Positions 36,801-48,335 are shown, numbered from the stretch's first letter. The stretch is DNA of 64,000 nt from Ovis canadensis (GCF_042477335.2 NC_091247.1:231645001-231709000); one strand, 5' to 3'. Notes: generated by a model not told the origin, from the sequence alone. Made by a program: numbers and translations.

Positions 36801-39800
36801 GGCGTGTCTGGCGGGCTGGGCCACCTCTGCTAACCCTTCTGCCGTCTCTTCCAGTTCCAACACTGCAGCCACTTCTTCCAGATGAAGAACATCTCGTTCT
36901 GCGGCTGCCACCCCCGCAACAGCTGGTAAGAGGCTTCCCCTTCCCCTAGTCCCCTCAGGCCCCGGGGGCCGCCCACATGCAGTCCCGCCGTCCAGCAGCC
37001 CCACCCACTTGGCTCCATGAGGTGAGCCCCACATGGCGCCCGCTCTGTTCCGGGTCCGGGAGACATGGATCAGACAGGCTCCCATGTGGTCTGGGTGGGA
37101 AGACAGACACACAGTCAAGTAAGTGCTTGAAGCATCTCTAGGGATCCGGTGGACATCTCTCTGGGGCTCCAGCGAGCACAGAGGTGGCTGAATTCTCCTG
37201 GGACTTGGGGGGGGGCGGCAGTCGGAGACCACTCTATAAACCTCGAAAGACAGATGGGTGACAGGGTGGGTCTTCTTGGCATGGAGCCAGCTGAGCCAGG
37301 GCCAGGGGTGAGAGGCACTAGGGGGTCTTTAGGGGAGCCAGATGAGGCAGGAGGGACGCGGAGGACCTGTGCCCTTCTGACCCTGCCGAGGAGCTTGTAG
37401 TTAACCCCATCGGCAGTGGGGTGGTGGGTGATGCCGTCAGGCTGACCAGCTGGCTCTGCCTACTGTGCAAGCGGAAGGACCCAAGTGCTGCTGGCCAGAG
37501 CCAGGAGGTGCGGGGCCCTCCAAGTGGCGTGTCCGGGCGGGTTTTGGGAGGTGGGACAGGCAGGCCTGAGCTGACTGGATGTAGAGACCAGTCTGCAGGG
37601 AGAATCAGGTGACCTGGCTGTTGAGCGGTTGGTGGCCCACACAGCAACGGGCCTGGCAGGCCGGCTGTGCAGTCTTCAGTTGCAGACGTGGTGGGGTTGT
37701 GGTGTCCGTTGTTACTGGGGTCTGGAGGATGGAAGAGAGACCTCGGGGCAGGTATGTTTTGGAGCAGACGGATAACTTCGGCCATGAGGCAGACAAGATG
37801 GCCAGGCCAAGAGAGAGGAGGTGGGAGTGAGAGCAGCGGCGTACCCGGCGGGTGGAGGCCGGCCGTCCTGCCCAGCTGGACTCTGTGCCGTGCCGGTGAG
37901 GCGAGCCGTGCGGCACAGTGCTGTGTGCCCCAGAGGAGGTGATGGGGGCTGAGCCTCGAGGCACACGGAGCCCTGCCGGGGCCCGGAGGTGCTGCTGGTA
38001 TTTGAGGCCGCAGGTCCTCAAGGGAGGCAGACCGTGAGAAGCACACTCTGTTCCCGGGGTTGAGGTCGGGTGTGTGCCGTTTGCACGCTTGTGGTGAGAC
38101 TGGGGGCGCACTGTCTGCTGACTGGGCAGTGGTTTCCACCCTTAGCAGGGCAGAGCCCCGTCTGGCTGCTTCTCCATTGAGAGGAAGCTGATTTGACGGG
38201 CTGGAGATCTGGGTAGGGGACCGGGGCTCAGACCAGGCCATGGGGTGGACTGTGCCGTGAGGACTGGCGTGCACGGCAGCCATGTGGACGGTGGCCTTGA
38301 GAGAGAAGGACGGCAGAGGGAGACGGGGCGCCACAGGCTCGGGCCCCCAGGCCAGACCCTGACCGTGTGCAGCTCCGAGGTTCGCCGGCCAGGAAGGGAC
38401 CGAGGAGCTGCTGTCCCGGCCCCGAGCTTCCTGATATTCGCTGCTCCAGAGCCCAGCCCAGGCCCCTCAGGGAGGAGGCACAGGGCGACGGTGCCTGGTA
38501 GCTCAGGGGTGAGGTTGGCCTCTGCTGGGTGCCTGGGGTCTGGACAAGGGAGGAGTGAGTGGTGGCTGTGATCACAGGCGGTAGAGAGCGTGTCCAGGGT
38601 GCTGCAGGCTTGCTGTCTGTCCGCGGTGCGTGTTCGACCCTTTCTGGGCCTTGGTGCCGTCCCCTTGAGACCAGCCTCACCGCACTGTTGTGAGGTTTGT
38701 GCCGGTTATTAATGAAAAGAGCTTGCTTAGGCGGGTGCCTGGCCCTTGCTCTGAATCCAGTCATCTGAGCGTGGCGCTCGAGACAAGGCCCACACACGCA
38801 TGCTGTGCTGGCGATGACGCTGTCCTGTGGGCTCCCATCTGGAGGAGCCACAAAGCCCTGACCCCCCAGCATGGACGGGATGGGCCACAGCTGGGTGAGG
38901 GTCCCGAGCCTCCTGCTGCTGGCCGCTGACAGGCCCTCCCTCTGGACAGTAGTTTTTGTTGATGTCTTGCTGAGAAGAAGGGCAGGTTCAGGAAAGCCAC
39001 ACAGGGAACAGAGCTGGGCCCCCGGAGCTGGGGTACAAGCTTCTCCTCCAGGAGGACTCTTGTGCACATCAGGGCCCACGTCAAGCCCACAGCGGAGCCT
39101 GAAAAGTACTGTGGGTGTGCAGGACCAGAGGTGGAGCTGGGCAGGCTCCAGGCCTCAGGGGAAGGACGGGGCGGGGTCACCCGGGACGCCCAGCAGACTG
39201 GGGAGAGACCGCCTCGCCGTGCGGCCTGGGGGCAGGCTCCGGGCGCTGGCTCGGGAGGAAGAAGATGCAGCTGGACACCCTTGTAGACACATTAACAAAG
39301 ATCGCTAACTCCTCATGGTGCCCAGCACTGTGCTCCTGGACAGAGATCATGTGACCTGCACACTCCCCAGCCCTGCCCGCCCTGCACCCTGCGCTCTGAC
39401 CTGGGGGCCGGTGCTCCATGCCCTGACACCCCTGTGCGCTTGCTGCCCCACCCCCCACAGCTATTTTGGCTTCATCACCAAACACCCGCTGCTGAGCCGC
39501 TTTGCCTGCCACGTCTTTGTCTCCCAGGAGTCGATGAGGCCCGTGGCCCAGAGTGTGGGGTGAGTGGGTCTGGAGGGTGGGCCAGTGCACATGATGGCCA
39601 GGACCGGGACGGGGTGCTGGCCTGGTGCCCCGGCACACGCAGCTGCGGGGAGGGTGGGGATGAGGTTTGGGGGGCGTGGGGGGGTCAGATGGCAGTGGAG
39701 GGTGTCGAGGGGCATGGGGACAGAGTGGAGGGGTCAGATGGCAGTGGAAGGTGTCGGGCGTGGGGACGGGGTGGGGGGGTCAGATGGCAGCGGAGGGTGT

Positions 39801-40276
39801 CGAGGGGCATGGGGACAGAGTGGAGGGGTCAGATGGCAGTGGAAGGTGTCGGGCGTGGGGACGGGGTGGGGGGGTCAGATGGCAGTGGAGGGTGTCGAGG
39901 GGCATGGGGACAGAGTGGAGGGGTCAGATGGCAGTGGAGGGTGTCGGGCGTGGGGACGGGGTGGGGGGTCAGATGGCAGCGGAGGGTGTCGAGGGGCCTG
40001 GGCGCGTGGTCCTCGGCGGGTGGTCCTCAGTGTGGGAGCGGCATTCCATGGGGTGGGGGGGGTGGGGGTAGGGAAGGCCACACTGGACCCAGACAGTGAG
40101 GAGCCAGGTCCGGGTCAGGAGGCTGAGGGCTGAAGCTGGGGCAGTGTGGCGGGCCTGGGTGGGGCCGTGGGGCCCCGGGCCTGAGGATGCTCTCCCCCTG
40201 AAGCCGCGCCTTCCTGGAGTACTACCAGCAGCACCTGGAGTATGCCTGCCCCACAGAGGACATCTACCTGGAGTAG
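30776..40276 (+). CDS. MAPK8IP2: JNK-interacting protein 2 (JIP2/IB2) scaffold
   Basis: Scaffold that gathers MLK, MKK7 and JNK/p38 kinases and links cargo to kinesin-1; enriched in brain and endocrine cells. Coding exons: 30776-30840, 31801-31906, 33204-33488, 33622-33715, 33810-35012, 35319-35394, 35521-35693, 35775-35884, 36634-36738, 36855-36925, 39461-39559, 40204-40276. All are in phase, 819 codons plus stop (human about 824). A Glu/Asp run spans about residues 85-112. The JNK-binding docking motif [14 protein letters not shown] ends exon 3 and DSLNNN opens exon 4. The SH3 domain is about residues 609-665 ([17 protein letters not shown]). The PTB domain is about residues 670-800 ([29 protein letters not shown]). 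The C-terminus TEDIYLE is the kinesin light chain binding tail. After GGF, exon 4 differs from the human sequence I recall (APGPPASRQ against DLVRPASWQ). Introns hold L2, Bov-tA and a minisatellite. Confidence 0.97.
32325..32455 (+). repeat. L2 LINE 3' end in MAPK8IP2 intron 2
   Basis: TTTTCATTCAAGAACATTTC, GCAAGTGCTAGAGGCTTGC and CTTGGGAGCTTATAACC follow the L2 3' core. Confidence 0.6.
32705..32860 (+). repeat. Second L2-like fragment in MAPK8IP2 intron 2
   Basis: TTCATTTGATCTTTACTGAG, GGGCCAGGGCCTGTTCTC and TGGGGAGACAGATGC follow the same L2 core as the copy at 32325. Confidence 0.5.
36105..36305 (-). mobile_element. Bov-tA SINE in MAPK8IP2 intron 8
   Basis: Minus-sense: CCCTCAGTCGTGTCCGACTC to GCGGATTCTTTACCACCTGA. 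Lies between coding exons 35775-35884 and 36634-36738, antisense to the gene. Confidence 0.85.
36926..39460 (+). other. MAPK8IP2 intron 10 (2.5 kb)
   Basis: The largest intron. An L2-like patch lies near 37045-37130 and a MIR-like patch near 38640-38765 (TTCTGGGCCTTGGTGCCGTC, TTGTGAGGTTTGTGCCGG). Long antisense open frames here are explained by GC-rich composition. No other gene is supported. Confidence 0.5.
39684..40012 (+). repeat. 95-bp higher-order minisatellite, MAPK8IP2 intron 11
   Basis: The word GTCAGATGGCAG recurs at 39684, 39733, 39779, 39828, 39874, 39923 and 39968, spacings 49, 46, 49, 46, 49, 45. Two unit types alternate (one with GAGGGGCATGGGGACAGAG, one with GGGCGTGGGGACGGGG), making ~95-bp higher-order units, about 3.5 copies, nearly identical to one another. 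Confidence 0.95.
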
Positions 40277-40884
40277 CTGCCCCGCTCTCCTGCCCCGGGA
40301 GCAGCCAGGGCTGGGGCCACCTCAGGAGGCTGCCTCAGCTTCGGCAAGGACTGGACTGGGGGCCCGTGGGGCCTGACACCTGGGGGGCCGCGGGCTGTGC
40401 GGGATTGCGCATCCTCGCCCGGGGGGGCCCTGCGCCTCTGCCCCCCACGCGTCCCCCTGCCACCTGGGGCTGCCCGCAGCCCCCCCAAACCCCGTCTGTC
40501 TCTGCTCCTCTGTGCTGCGAACTCTCACCCTCTGCTCTTCACTGTGGGGTCGGAACTGGGAGGTGCGTGGGGAGGAAGCTCCCAGGTGACCCCTCTTGCT
40601 CGTCCCCCGTGATTTATAAAGGAGTTTTAATTTTTATAGTGAATATCAAGGGATCGTCCTGTCCTCATCATGGGGACAAAGAGAGGGCCCCCCATACTGC
40701 CCCACTTGGCGCTCGGGGGACACAGGGAGGGGTTCCCCAGGAGGGCCTTGGTGGGGACTAGGAGTCGTCCCTGATGCTCACCCCGAGTCCCAGACGCTGC
40801 TAGGAGGAGGGGGCCCTGGCCTGGGCCCCAACCACACCAGCATCTGCTTTGCCGCTGCAAACACTCCCCGCAGTCCAGCACCTC

Positions 40885-40890
40885 AATAAA
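40885..40890 (+). terminator. MAPK8IP2: MAPK8IP2 poly(A) signal AATAAA
   Basis: AATAAA about 610 bp past the stop codon, followed by a TTTCTGCTTGGTGTG T/GT-rich stretch. This gives a ~630-nt 3' UTR. Confidence 0.8.
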
Positions 40891-40909
40891 CTTTCTGCTT
40901 GGTGTGACC

Positions 40910-42250
40910 CTGGCTATTTCTGGGGTGAGGGAAGCAGATACGGGGCTGGGGACCAGGCGCTGCCCACAGTGGCAGGGGCCGAGGGGCCAGGGTGCTGGAG
41001 CTGCTGTCTGAAGCTCTGCCGGGCTCCTGGTGTGGTGTGTGGCGGCCGCTCTCCACCGCCACTCGCTGGGTCAGTGAGGAAGCTGAGGCCCGAGAGGTCA
41101 TGAGATGCGTGTGCTGTCTGCCTGCACTGGAGCACCAGGCTGGGAGTGTGTGCAGGCCTGTGAGTGTGCCCGCATGCTTGTGAATGCGTGTGTGAGGCAC
41201 AGCAGGCATCACTCTGCTTATATCCTAAGACTGGTGTTTTAAAAATTCTCCACAGAGAGCCAGAAGGCAAGAGGTGACTCTTTGTCACATGCCCTGCCTG
41301 CTGGGGAAAGGGCTTCCGTTGCTTCTGGCTCCACGAGCACCCGCTCTCAGGCGCTGAGGTCAGCGTGGCGGTCAGCGCTTTCCCGAGGGTGGGCCTGCCC
41401 CCCCCTGCCCCCCAGACCCAGGACAAGAGCAGCAGGAAGAAGACCACGGGTGCAGGGGATGGAAGGAGGAGGGCCAGGGAGACAGTCCACACGTGGAGGT
41501 CAGAGACACCTGTCTGTGAAACCATGTGCCTCTGCTCACCCACCCACAGAGGACACAGTCACGCGCCAGGCGTCATCAGTGACCCCTCAGCATCTGGGCA
41601 ACCGCCGCGCAGGCCAGGGCCCCGACCCTGCGGAACAGGGAGACCCAGCGGAGCACCTGTGAGCAAACCTCTTACCGAGTGCGGCTGAAAGAAGCGGAGC
41701 CCTGAGCAGCTGCCCGCCCTTGAGCCTCCCACACCCGGGAGGCTCCATTTACCCAGCACCCCCGCCCCGCCACTGGGCTCGGTGCCCTCCTCCAGCTCAC
41801 CTCCCCACCTCTCTGTCTCTGAGGCTCTCTCTACCTGCCTGCCTTTGGGACAGCGGCCAGACGTGCTTGGTGGCCTTCGCAGGGCGCAGCTTCCTGTGGG
41901 GCCCTTCCCACACCTGCCCGGCTCTCCGCCCTGGCCTCCTCTCCTGACCTCTCAGGCACCTTCCTTCACGCCCCCAGCTTCTGGGGGCTTCTCAGCCCGG
42001 GCTCCCTGCCTGGGCTCAGTCTCCAGCTCCAGCTCCCTCTCACTGGAGCCCTCCCCGAGCTGGGCCCCGCCCTGTGCCACCCAGGGAGGCACAGGCCCAG
42101 CTGTCCTCCAGGAGCGCCCTCTGCCGGTCCCTGGGCAGCGGCCTCGAGGGACTCTGTCAAGGGGACCCTGACACAGAGGTGCACAGGAGCACACGCCCGG
42201 TGGCTGCCACAGACACTTGGAACCCATGAGCTTTCCCCGCACGTGCCCGC
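40910..42250. other. Intergenic MAPK8IP2-ARSA, GC-rich, no gene seen
   Basis: A MIR-like trace near 41065-41115 (GGTCAGTGAGGAAGCTGAGG) is the only recognised repeat. Open frames here lack splice or family support. Confidence 0.45.
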
Positions 42251-42256
42251 GTCCTC

Positions 42257-42327
42257 TTGGGTTGGCTGAAAAGTTCGTTCAGGTGTTGCACAAGCTGGTT
42301 TGGAAAACAACTTTTCAGCCATCCCAA
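42257..42327 (+). mobile_element. Mariner-derived MITE with terminal inverted repeats
   Basis: 71 bp. The left end TTGGGTTGGCTGAAAAGTT and the right end (complement TTGGGATGGCTGAAAAGTT) match at 18 of 19 positions, so the element folds into a hairpin. Its ends resemble the short mammalian mariner MITE common in ruminants. Confidence 0.8.
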
Positions 42328-42821
42328 TGGATCAGTGCTCTATTGTGTTTTCCAGTTTGCTGGGCTGGAGCCAGCCTAGACTTCCCTGCTGTCAGCTTCG
42401 CCCCCACCCATCACCCCTAACTCTGCCCGCTCACCCCCCACCTCTGCCGGATCACACCGCCTGGATCTTTGGGCATCAAGCAGCTCCCTGCAGGCTCCCA
42501 GCCCCCACCTGCCTCTGCAAGTCCACCAGCACCTGCAAGGAGAGCAGTCTTGGCAGAAACCTGAGCAAGCCGCTCGCCCTCCTAATCCTGTGGCCGCAAT
42601 TCTGGCGGCTCCCAGCTGAACCTCCACCTGCCCTGTTGCTGCCCTCCAGCCCCTCTTCCCTCCACCCCACTTCCGCCCTTGGAAACAGCTTCCTGTGGGC
42701 ATCTGCTGTCCTCTGCGTGTGCCTGGGCGATCTCCTACCATCCTGGATGCGGGAGCCCCGGCTCTGGGCCCTGTCCCTCCCCTGGCAGATGATGCCAATC
42801 GAGAGTCTAAGAGCATGTGTG

Positions 42822-43038
42822 TGTGCCAGGTCGCTTCAGTCGTGTCCGACTCTGTGCGACCCCATGGACTGTAGCCCGCCAGGCTCCTCTGTCCATGGGA
42901 TTCTCCAGGCAAGAATACTGGCGTGGGTTGCCCTGACCTCCTCCAGGGGACCTTCCCGACCCAGGGATCAAACCCACGTCTCTTATGTCTCCTGCGTTGG
43001 TAGGCAGGTTCCTTACCACTAGCACCACCCAGGAAGCC
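42822..43038 (-). mobile_element. Bov-tA SINE
   Basis: Minus-sense, nearly complete: GGTCGCTTCAGTCGTGTCCG to CACCACCCAGGAAGCC. Confidence 0.88.
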
Positions 43039-43155
43039 AGAGAGCAGGACATGGCTAATGCTCCCTGTCCTCCCAGAGCCTGGTGCAGCGCCTGGCACAC
43101 CTGCTGGGGGCCCTTCGGAGCCGGAGTGGGGAATGAGTCAGCCCCCTGTGCCGGG

Positions 43156-43235
43156 ACTCTGCCTTCTGGAAGCCCAGCCAAGGGCAATGCCCTGCACTCT
43201 GCCTTCTGGAAGCCCAGCCAAGGGCAATGCCCTGC
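43156..43235 (+). repeat. Exact 40-bp tandem duplication
   Basis: Two identical 40-bp units (43156-43195 and 43196-43235), each with GCCTTCTGGAAGCCCAGCCA. Identity implies a recent event or an assembly duplication. Confidence 0.95.
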
Positions 43236-43278
43236 ACGAAAAGCTTTACACACGTTCCTGTTTGAGATGTTGGAAGCA

Positions 43279-43555
43279 GGGACTTCCCTGGTGGCCCAGC
43301 GGTTAAGAATCCGCCTGCCGATGTGGGGGACACAGGTCTGATTCTTGGTCCAGGAAGACCCCATGTGCTGTGGAGCAGTTAAGCCCGTGCGCCACAGCTC
43401 CCGGGGCCGCAGGCTCCAGGGTCCATGCTCACAGCAGGAGAGGCCGCCCTGAGATGACTGCGCAGCCGGGCGGGAGCCCTGCTCCCCACAGCTCAGAAAG
43501 CCGGCACGCAGCAACCAAGACCTCGTGAGGCCAGAAATAAGTGAGTAAAAAGAGT
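43279..43555 (+). mobile_element. CHR-family SINE, long form
   Basis: GGGACTTCCCTGGTGGCCCA head, box-B-like GTCTGATTCTTGGTCCAGG, GCACGCAGCAACCAAGACC and an A-rich tail. Confidence 0.85.
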
Positions 43556-43559
43556 TGAA

Positions 43560-44300
43560 AGCATAAAAACAATCTAAATATTGACCAATAGGGTTAACTG
43601 ATTTAGATTAGAAATAAATAATTGGAATATTGGGCTGATTTGAAAAAAAGTGTGCTTACAAATAACAATCATACAGAAAATGTTTGTTATGTTGTTAAGG
43701 AAAAATAAATATGCAGAGTCTATGCTCAAAACTACACTGGAAAGGACTGAAAGGAGACAAAGACTGCAGTCGCCACCGGAGCCGAGGAGGACGGCTCCTT
43801 CCTCTTTCCCTGCAGTGAACACGTCCTAGCTGTTTATTAGGGACCCCCAAAGGCAAACAGAAACACTGACAGAAAAGCTAAAAATAAAAAAGATAAACTC
43901 TAACATGAAAAGCTATTTTGGCCACGATGAAAGTACCCATCTCAGAGGATTCGGTGTGCTCAGCCAGGAGGCTGAGAGCGGCAGTCGTATGTGAGTTTTA
44001 TTTGAGGCTAGAAGGAGATTGAGAGAATCAAGGTATAGTTTAAGGCAAAAAAAAATTAAGGCAGAGTAGCCAAGATCATTATAAAGTGAAGAATGGTGGT
44101 CTCAGCTCAGTCTAGTTATGAAATATTGACTAAGAAGTTCATGATTCAAAGTGTTAAGGAGAAAAACATAATCAGATCTAAAAATACAATCTATAAGGCA
44201 AAGAAAAAAATACATGTACAACTGGGACTTTATATTCTTCATGTCACTAGCAACATTCTTTTTGGATGTTAATGGGAATATTTCAACAGGGGGTTAGGTG
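43560..44300. other. AT-rich intergenic block, unclassified repeat likely
   Basis: A-rich sequence, different from its GC-rich surroundings, consistent with a decayed LINE. No recognisable reading frame. Confidence 0.35.
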
Positions 44301-44304
44301 CGAT

Positions 44305-46615
44305 GCAAGTATTAAGCTCTAAGAGAAGACCCCAGGAAGACAGTCTAGTAAGCCACGGCACTCCTTGCGCCACAGGGGGTCTGGAGGCTGGCGTGGAGGG
44401 CATCAGGCTCCTCTCGGTCCTGGTCCCTGTGTGTGCTCTCAGTCCTCATGGCTCCCCGAGGCTGCTGGATCTCTGCGCACTGTGCTCGGTTCCAGGCAGG
44501 AGGACATGAAAGGGCAGAGGGCAGGCAGCTGGTTTGGTAAAGGCCCCACTGTGTGCTGTACTGAGGAGTGGGCAAGAGCGAGGCAGAGGGACCAAAAGCC
44601 GCATAAGGCCCATCCTTAGGCTGGGTGCCCTTCCCTGATGCACCTCCCGAAGGTGGGGAGCCAGAACATTTACCTGCTGGCTCCCGGCCCTAGCTGGTTG
44701 AGGGCCACCCCAGGAGGGCTCACCCCTTGCCCTTCAGAGCGTCTCACACAAGGGCTGAGAGTGGAGTGAAGAAGCAAGTCCCCTCGGGACCACCCAGCCG
44801 GCCACAGCCAAGCTCAGGACCCCTGCACAGGCTTCTGATCCTTCACAGCTGAGTAGCCATCGTGACATTCTCAAAAGAAGCACTGAGAGCAAAACCCCCT
44901 GAGGGGCCTCCAGGCACCAGCCTGCCCCAGGCTGAGGGTGGCTGAGAGGCAAATGGCGCCCCTAAAGGCAGGCCATCGGGGGCATGGCCTTGGTGCTGAG
45001 CACAGCAGTGGTACCGGGACCCCGTTCCTGAGACAATGCCCTGAGCTGGCCTCACCTGGTGTGCAGGTGTGAGGTGCGTGTGAACCGGGAGCTGCTGCCC
45101 AGAGTAGGTCTCCCCTCCGATGCGTCCCCGCTCCGGCCTGGGCCTCGTGTTCTGGAATTAGCACAGGACCTGGCGCACAGGCCCGTCTCCGGCCCTGGCT
45201 CTGCCTTGTGGCAGCATCCGGAGTCCACAGTCAGCGGCACCGAGTCCCACGCCCTCTCGCCGCGAGTGAAGTGCAGCTTTGCAGGGAGGAGGACAGAACA
45301 GTTCAGCCCTAAAAGCTACCTCGGCAATCACTGGGGTTGATGACAAGACAACTTTGATTTTGTTTATTTCCTTTGTGCAAATTTAGAGCAGACAAGAGCG
45401 GCCAGTTCCCAGCATCCGCCTGGCAGGAAGGGGCCTGGCTCCCACCCTGTGTAGACAACCCCCTTGGCGGAAGCAGCTCACCACACTGACGCTCCACCGC
45501 CCACAGAGAACCCAAACCCCGGGAGCAGGAGCCCCTGTGCTCCCCGTGCCTGCCCCGGGCTGGCTCTGCTGGTGGTGAGCTGACCCCTTCCCTTGCTCCC
45601 TAGGCCCCAACCACCTGGAGATCCACTTCTTGGCAAGACAGGAGGCTGGACTGAGGGTCCCTCCAGGCTGGAGGGGGCTGTGGTCCCCAAAGACCCAGGT
45701 GCCCCCTTGGGAAGGTGGGCTCTGGACACCCAGCTGATGAGGCCGCTCACGCCACAGTGTTGTAGGGTCTGCAAGACGGGGGGAGTTTGCACCCTTGCCG
45801 AGGGACCTGGGCCCAGGTAGAGACTGCCCCCCGGGGCCCTGCCATCTCAGACCCTCCCCAGCCCCGGGTCCCTCTGCCTCTGCTCCCCCTCCCTGGGTCT
45901 GCTCCTCTGGGCAGAGGGGCTCTGCTCGTCCTCCTGGCGGGGTGGGGGTGGGGTGGCGGGGCAGGCTTGCCTTGGCCCCCGGGGCTGTGACCACCTGAGG
46001 CGGGGGGTCTCCACGCAAAGGAGCCCAGGAGGCTGGGGGCACAAATGCGTGCCTCCCCCCTCTGCTACTGCTGCCCCTTTGGCAGGCCAGGGGTCGGGGG
46101 ACTGGTGGGACTCTCCAGACGTCCCGGGTGGTGTGCAGGTATGACGAAGGTCAGGGTCAGATGCAGGAGTCACGGTGAGTACAGACCCCGGTGGGGGGCA
46201 GGCACACCCACCTGGTCGTCAGGCCCCCCTCAGAGTGAGCTGCAGGCCCTGCCTGGGTACCCTAACCAGGACGCATGACTTCTGGGACAACAGTCAGAGA
46301 AGAGGCGGAATTCATTCTATTCCATGGAGATGCCCCCTTTTGCCACCCCTTCTGGCCATTTGGGGGACAAGCAAGCACCTGAGCAAAGAGGGACAATGGG
46401 AAGGCGAGGGGAGGGTGGTCTCCCTGTGGTCGCGGTCAAGGTCACGGGGTGGGGGGAGGGGGAGGTGGAATCGGGACCCCTCCTTTCCTTCCCACCACCT
46501 GAGGGGAAACCGCGGCACCCACTGCCTGCTGTTCTGTTCATCCCAACACAAGCAGCTCCTGGCAGAGGGGCCTGGGCTCCCTGAGGAAGCCGCTTAGGGG
46601 CGTGGATGGTCTTAG
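44305..46615. other. GC-rich intergenic block, no supported gene
   Basis: No family match. A minus-strand 219-codon open frame (46042-45383) is Pro/Gly-rich and is followed by AATAAA on that strand (45368-45363), but has no domain or splice support. It is probably chance. Confidence 0.4.
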
Positions 46616-46619
46616 GCTC

Positions 46620-46900
46620 ACAGGGAAGGGCTGCTGCATTTTGCTTGCTCCTGACCGTGCGGAGGCTGCGTTGCTCTGCCGGCTTCTCTCTGGTCGTGGC
46701 GAGGCGGCTCCTCCGTTGCTGCGGCGCCCGGTTTCCCACTGCTGCAGCTTCTCCTGCAGAGCGCACGCGGCAGGGCGCGGGCTCAGGAGCCGTGGCTCAG
46801 CTGCCCCGTGGCAAGTGGGATCTTTCCGGACCAGGGATCGAACCCACGTCTCCTGCATTGCCTGGTGAATTCTTTACCATTGAGCCACCAAGGAAGCCCA
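46620..46900 (-). mobile_element. CHR-family SINE, long form
   Basis: Minus-sense with GTTGCTGCGGCGCCCGG, GGGATCTTTCCGGACCAGG and TTGAGCCACCAAGGAAGCCC. Confidence 0.8.
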
Positions 46901-47334
46901 GAGCTGCTTTTCCAATCAACAGCAGCAGAGCGGGGGCATTTTGGACAGCATCTGGGGCCATTAAATGGGTGTATAGCATGCGAGTGTGCGTCTGGGTCGG
47001 GTGTGCATACCGGTGCCTGTATGAAGAGGGGGCATCACACTAACACAGCTACCATGATGAGAAACAAGCTTTTCTGCTCTCAAAGCATCACAGCAAGCCC
47101 TGCATGGAGGGGAGGGGAGGGGAGACCTCACGCACACGCGTGAGTGCCCTGCCTCAGGTCTCGGCAGACAGGGAGGCAGCCCTGACTGCTTCAGCTACTA
47201 CCTCAGCCCACAGCTATGCTTCCGTGGGACCAAGGACTCTTCCTTTGTGGCATTTATAACGGGTAAATTTTTTAATGATATAACTGACACAGTCATGATT
47301 AAGTTTTCATTTCCATTGAACTATAAAATCTTTT

Positions 47335-48335
47335 GTTTTGTTCAGTTGCTCAGTTATGTCTGACTCTGCAGCCCCATGGACTGCAGCACACCAGGCTTCC
47401 CTGCCCATCACTGACTCCCAGAACTTGCTCAAACTCATGTCCATTGAGTTGGTGATGCCATCCAACCATCTCATCCTCTGTTGTCCCCTTCTCCTGCCTT
47501 CAATCTTTCCCAGCATCAGGGTCTTTTCTGATGGGTCAGTTCTTTGCATCAGGTGGCCAAAGTATCGGAGCTTTAGCCTCAGCGTCGGTCCTTCCAGCGA
47601 ACACCCAGGACTTCCTTTAGGATGGACTGATTTCCTTTAGGATGGACTGGTTGGATCTCCTTGCAGTCCAAGGGACTCTCAAGAATCTTCTCCACCACCA
47701 CAGTTTAAAAGCATCAGTTCTTTGGCCCTCAGCCTTCTTTATAGTCCAACTCTCATATCCATACACAACTACTGGAAAAACCACAGCTTTGACTAGATGG
47801 ACCTTTGTCAGTAAAGTAATGTCTATAGTCTTTAATATGCTGTCTAGCTTGGATCATGGGATTCCCTGGTGGCTTAGATGGTAAAGCGTCTGCCTGAAAT
47901 GCGGGAGACTCGGGTTTGATCCTTGGGTCGGGAAGATGCCCTGGAGAAGGAGATCGCAACCCACTCCAGTATTCTTGCCTAGAAAATCCCATGGATGGAG
48001 GAGCCTCATGGGCTACAGTCCATGGGGTCGCAAAGAGTTGGACACGACTGAGCGACTTCACTTTCACTTTCTCTAGGTTGGTCATAGCTGTTATTCCACG
48101 GAGAAAGCGTCGTTTAATTTCACGGCTGCAGTCACCATCTGCAGTGATTTTGGAACCCAAGAAAGTAAAGTCTGTCCCTGTTTCCATCGTTTCCCCATCT
48201 CTTTGCCATGAAGTGATGGGACTGGACTCCACGGTCTTCATTTTTTTGAGCGTTTTAAGCCTGCTTTTCTGCCCTCCTCTTTCACTGTCACCAGGAGGCT
48301 CTCTAGTTCCTCTCCGCTTTCTGCTGTAAGGTGTG
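47335..48335 (-). mobile_element. BovB LINE 3' part with nested Bov-tA
   Basis: Minus-sense BovB 3' end (47335-47850 and 48069-48335). The break falls in the phrase that elsewhere reads CTGTCTAGGTTGGTCATAGC, with TCTAG on both sides. A small ~20-bp duplication lies at 47620-47650 (TTCCTTTAGGATGGACTG twice). No coding capacity. Confidence 0.88.
47858..48068 (+). mobile_element. Bov-tA SINE in BovB
   Basis: Forward, complete: GGATTCCCTGGTGGCTTAGA, box B GGTTTGATCCTTGGGTCGGG, GACTGAGCGACTTCACTTTC. Confidence 0.9.

Noticed and set aside
37318-38334. 338-codon antisense open frame in MAPK8IP2 intron 10
   Set aside because: GC-rich intronic DNA gives long chance frames on several frames at once. 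No domain, splice or family support.
39434-40133. Overlapping ~130-220-codon repetitive frames in MAPK8IP2 intron 11
   Set aside because: They translate the 95-bp minisatellite in three frames. The gene's own splice phase skips this region.
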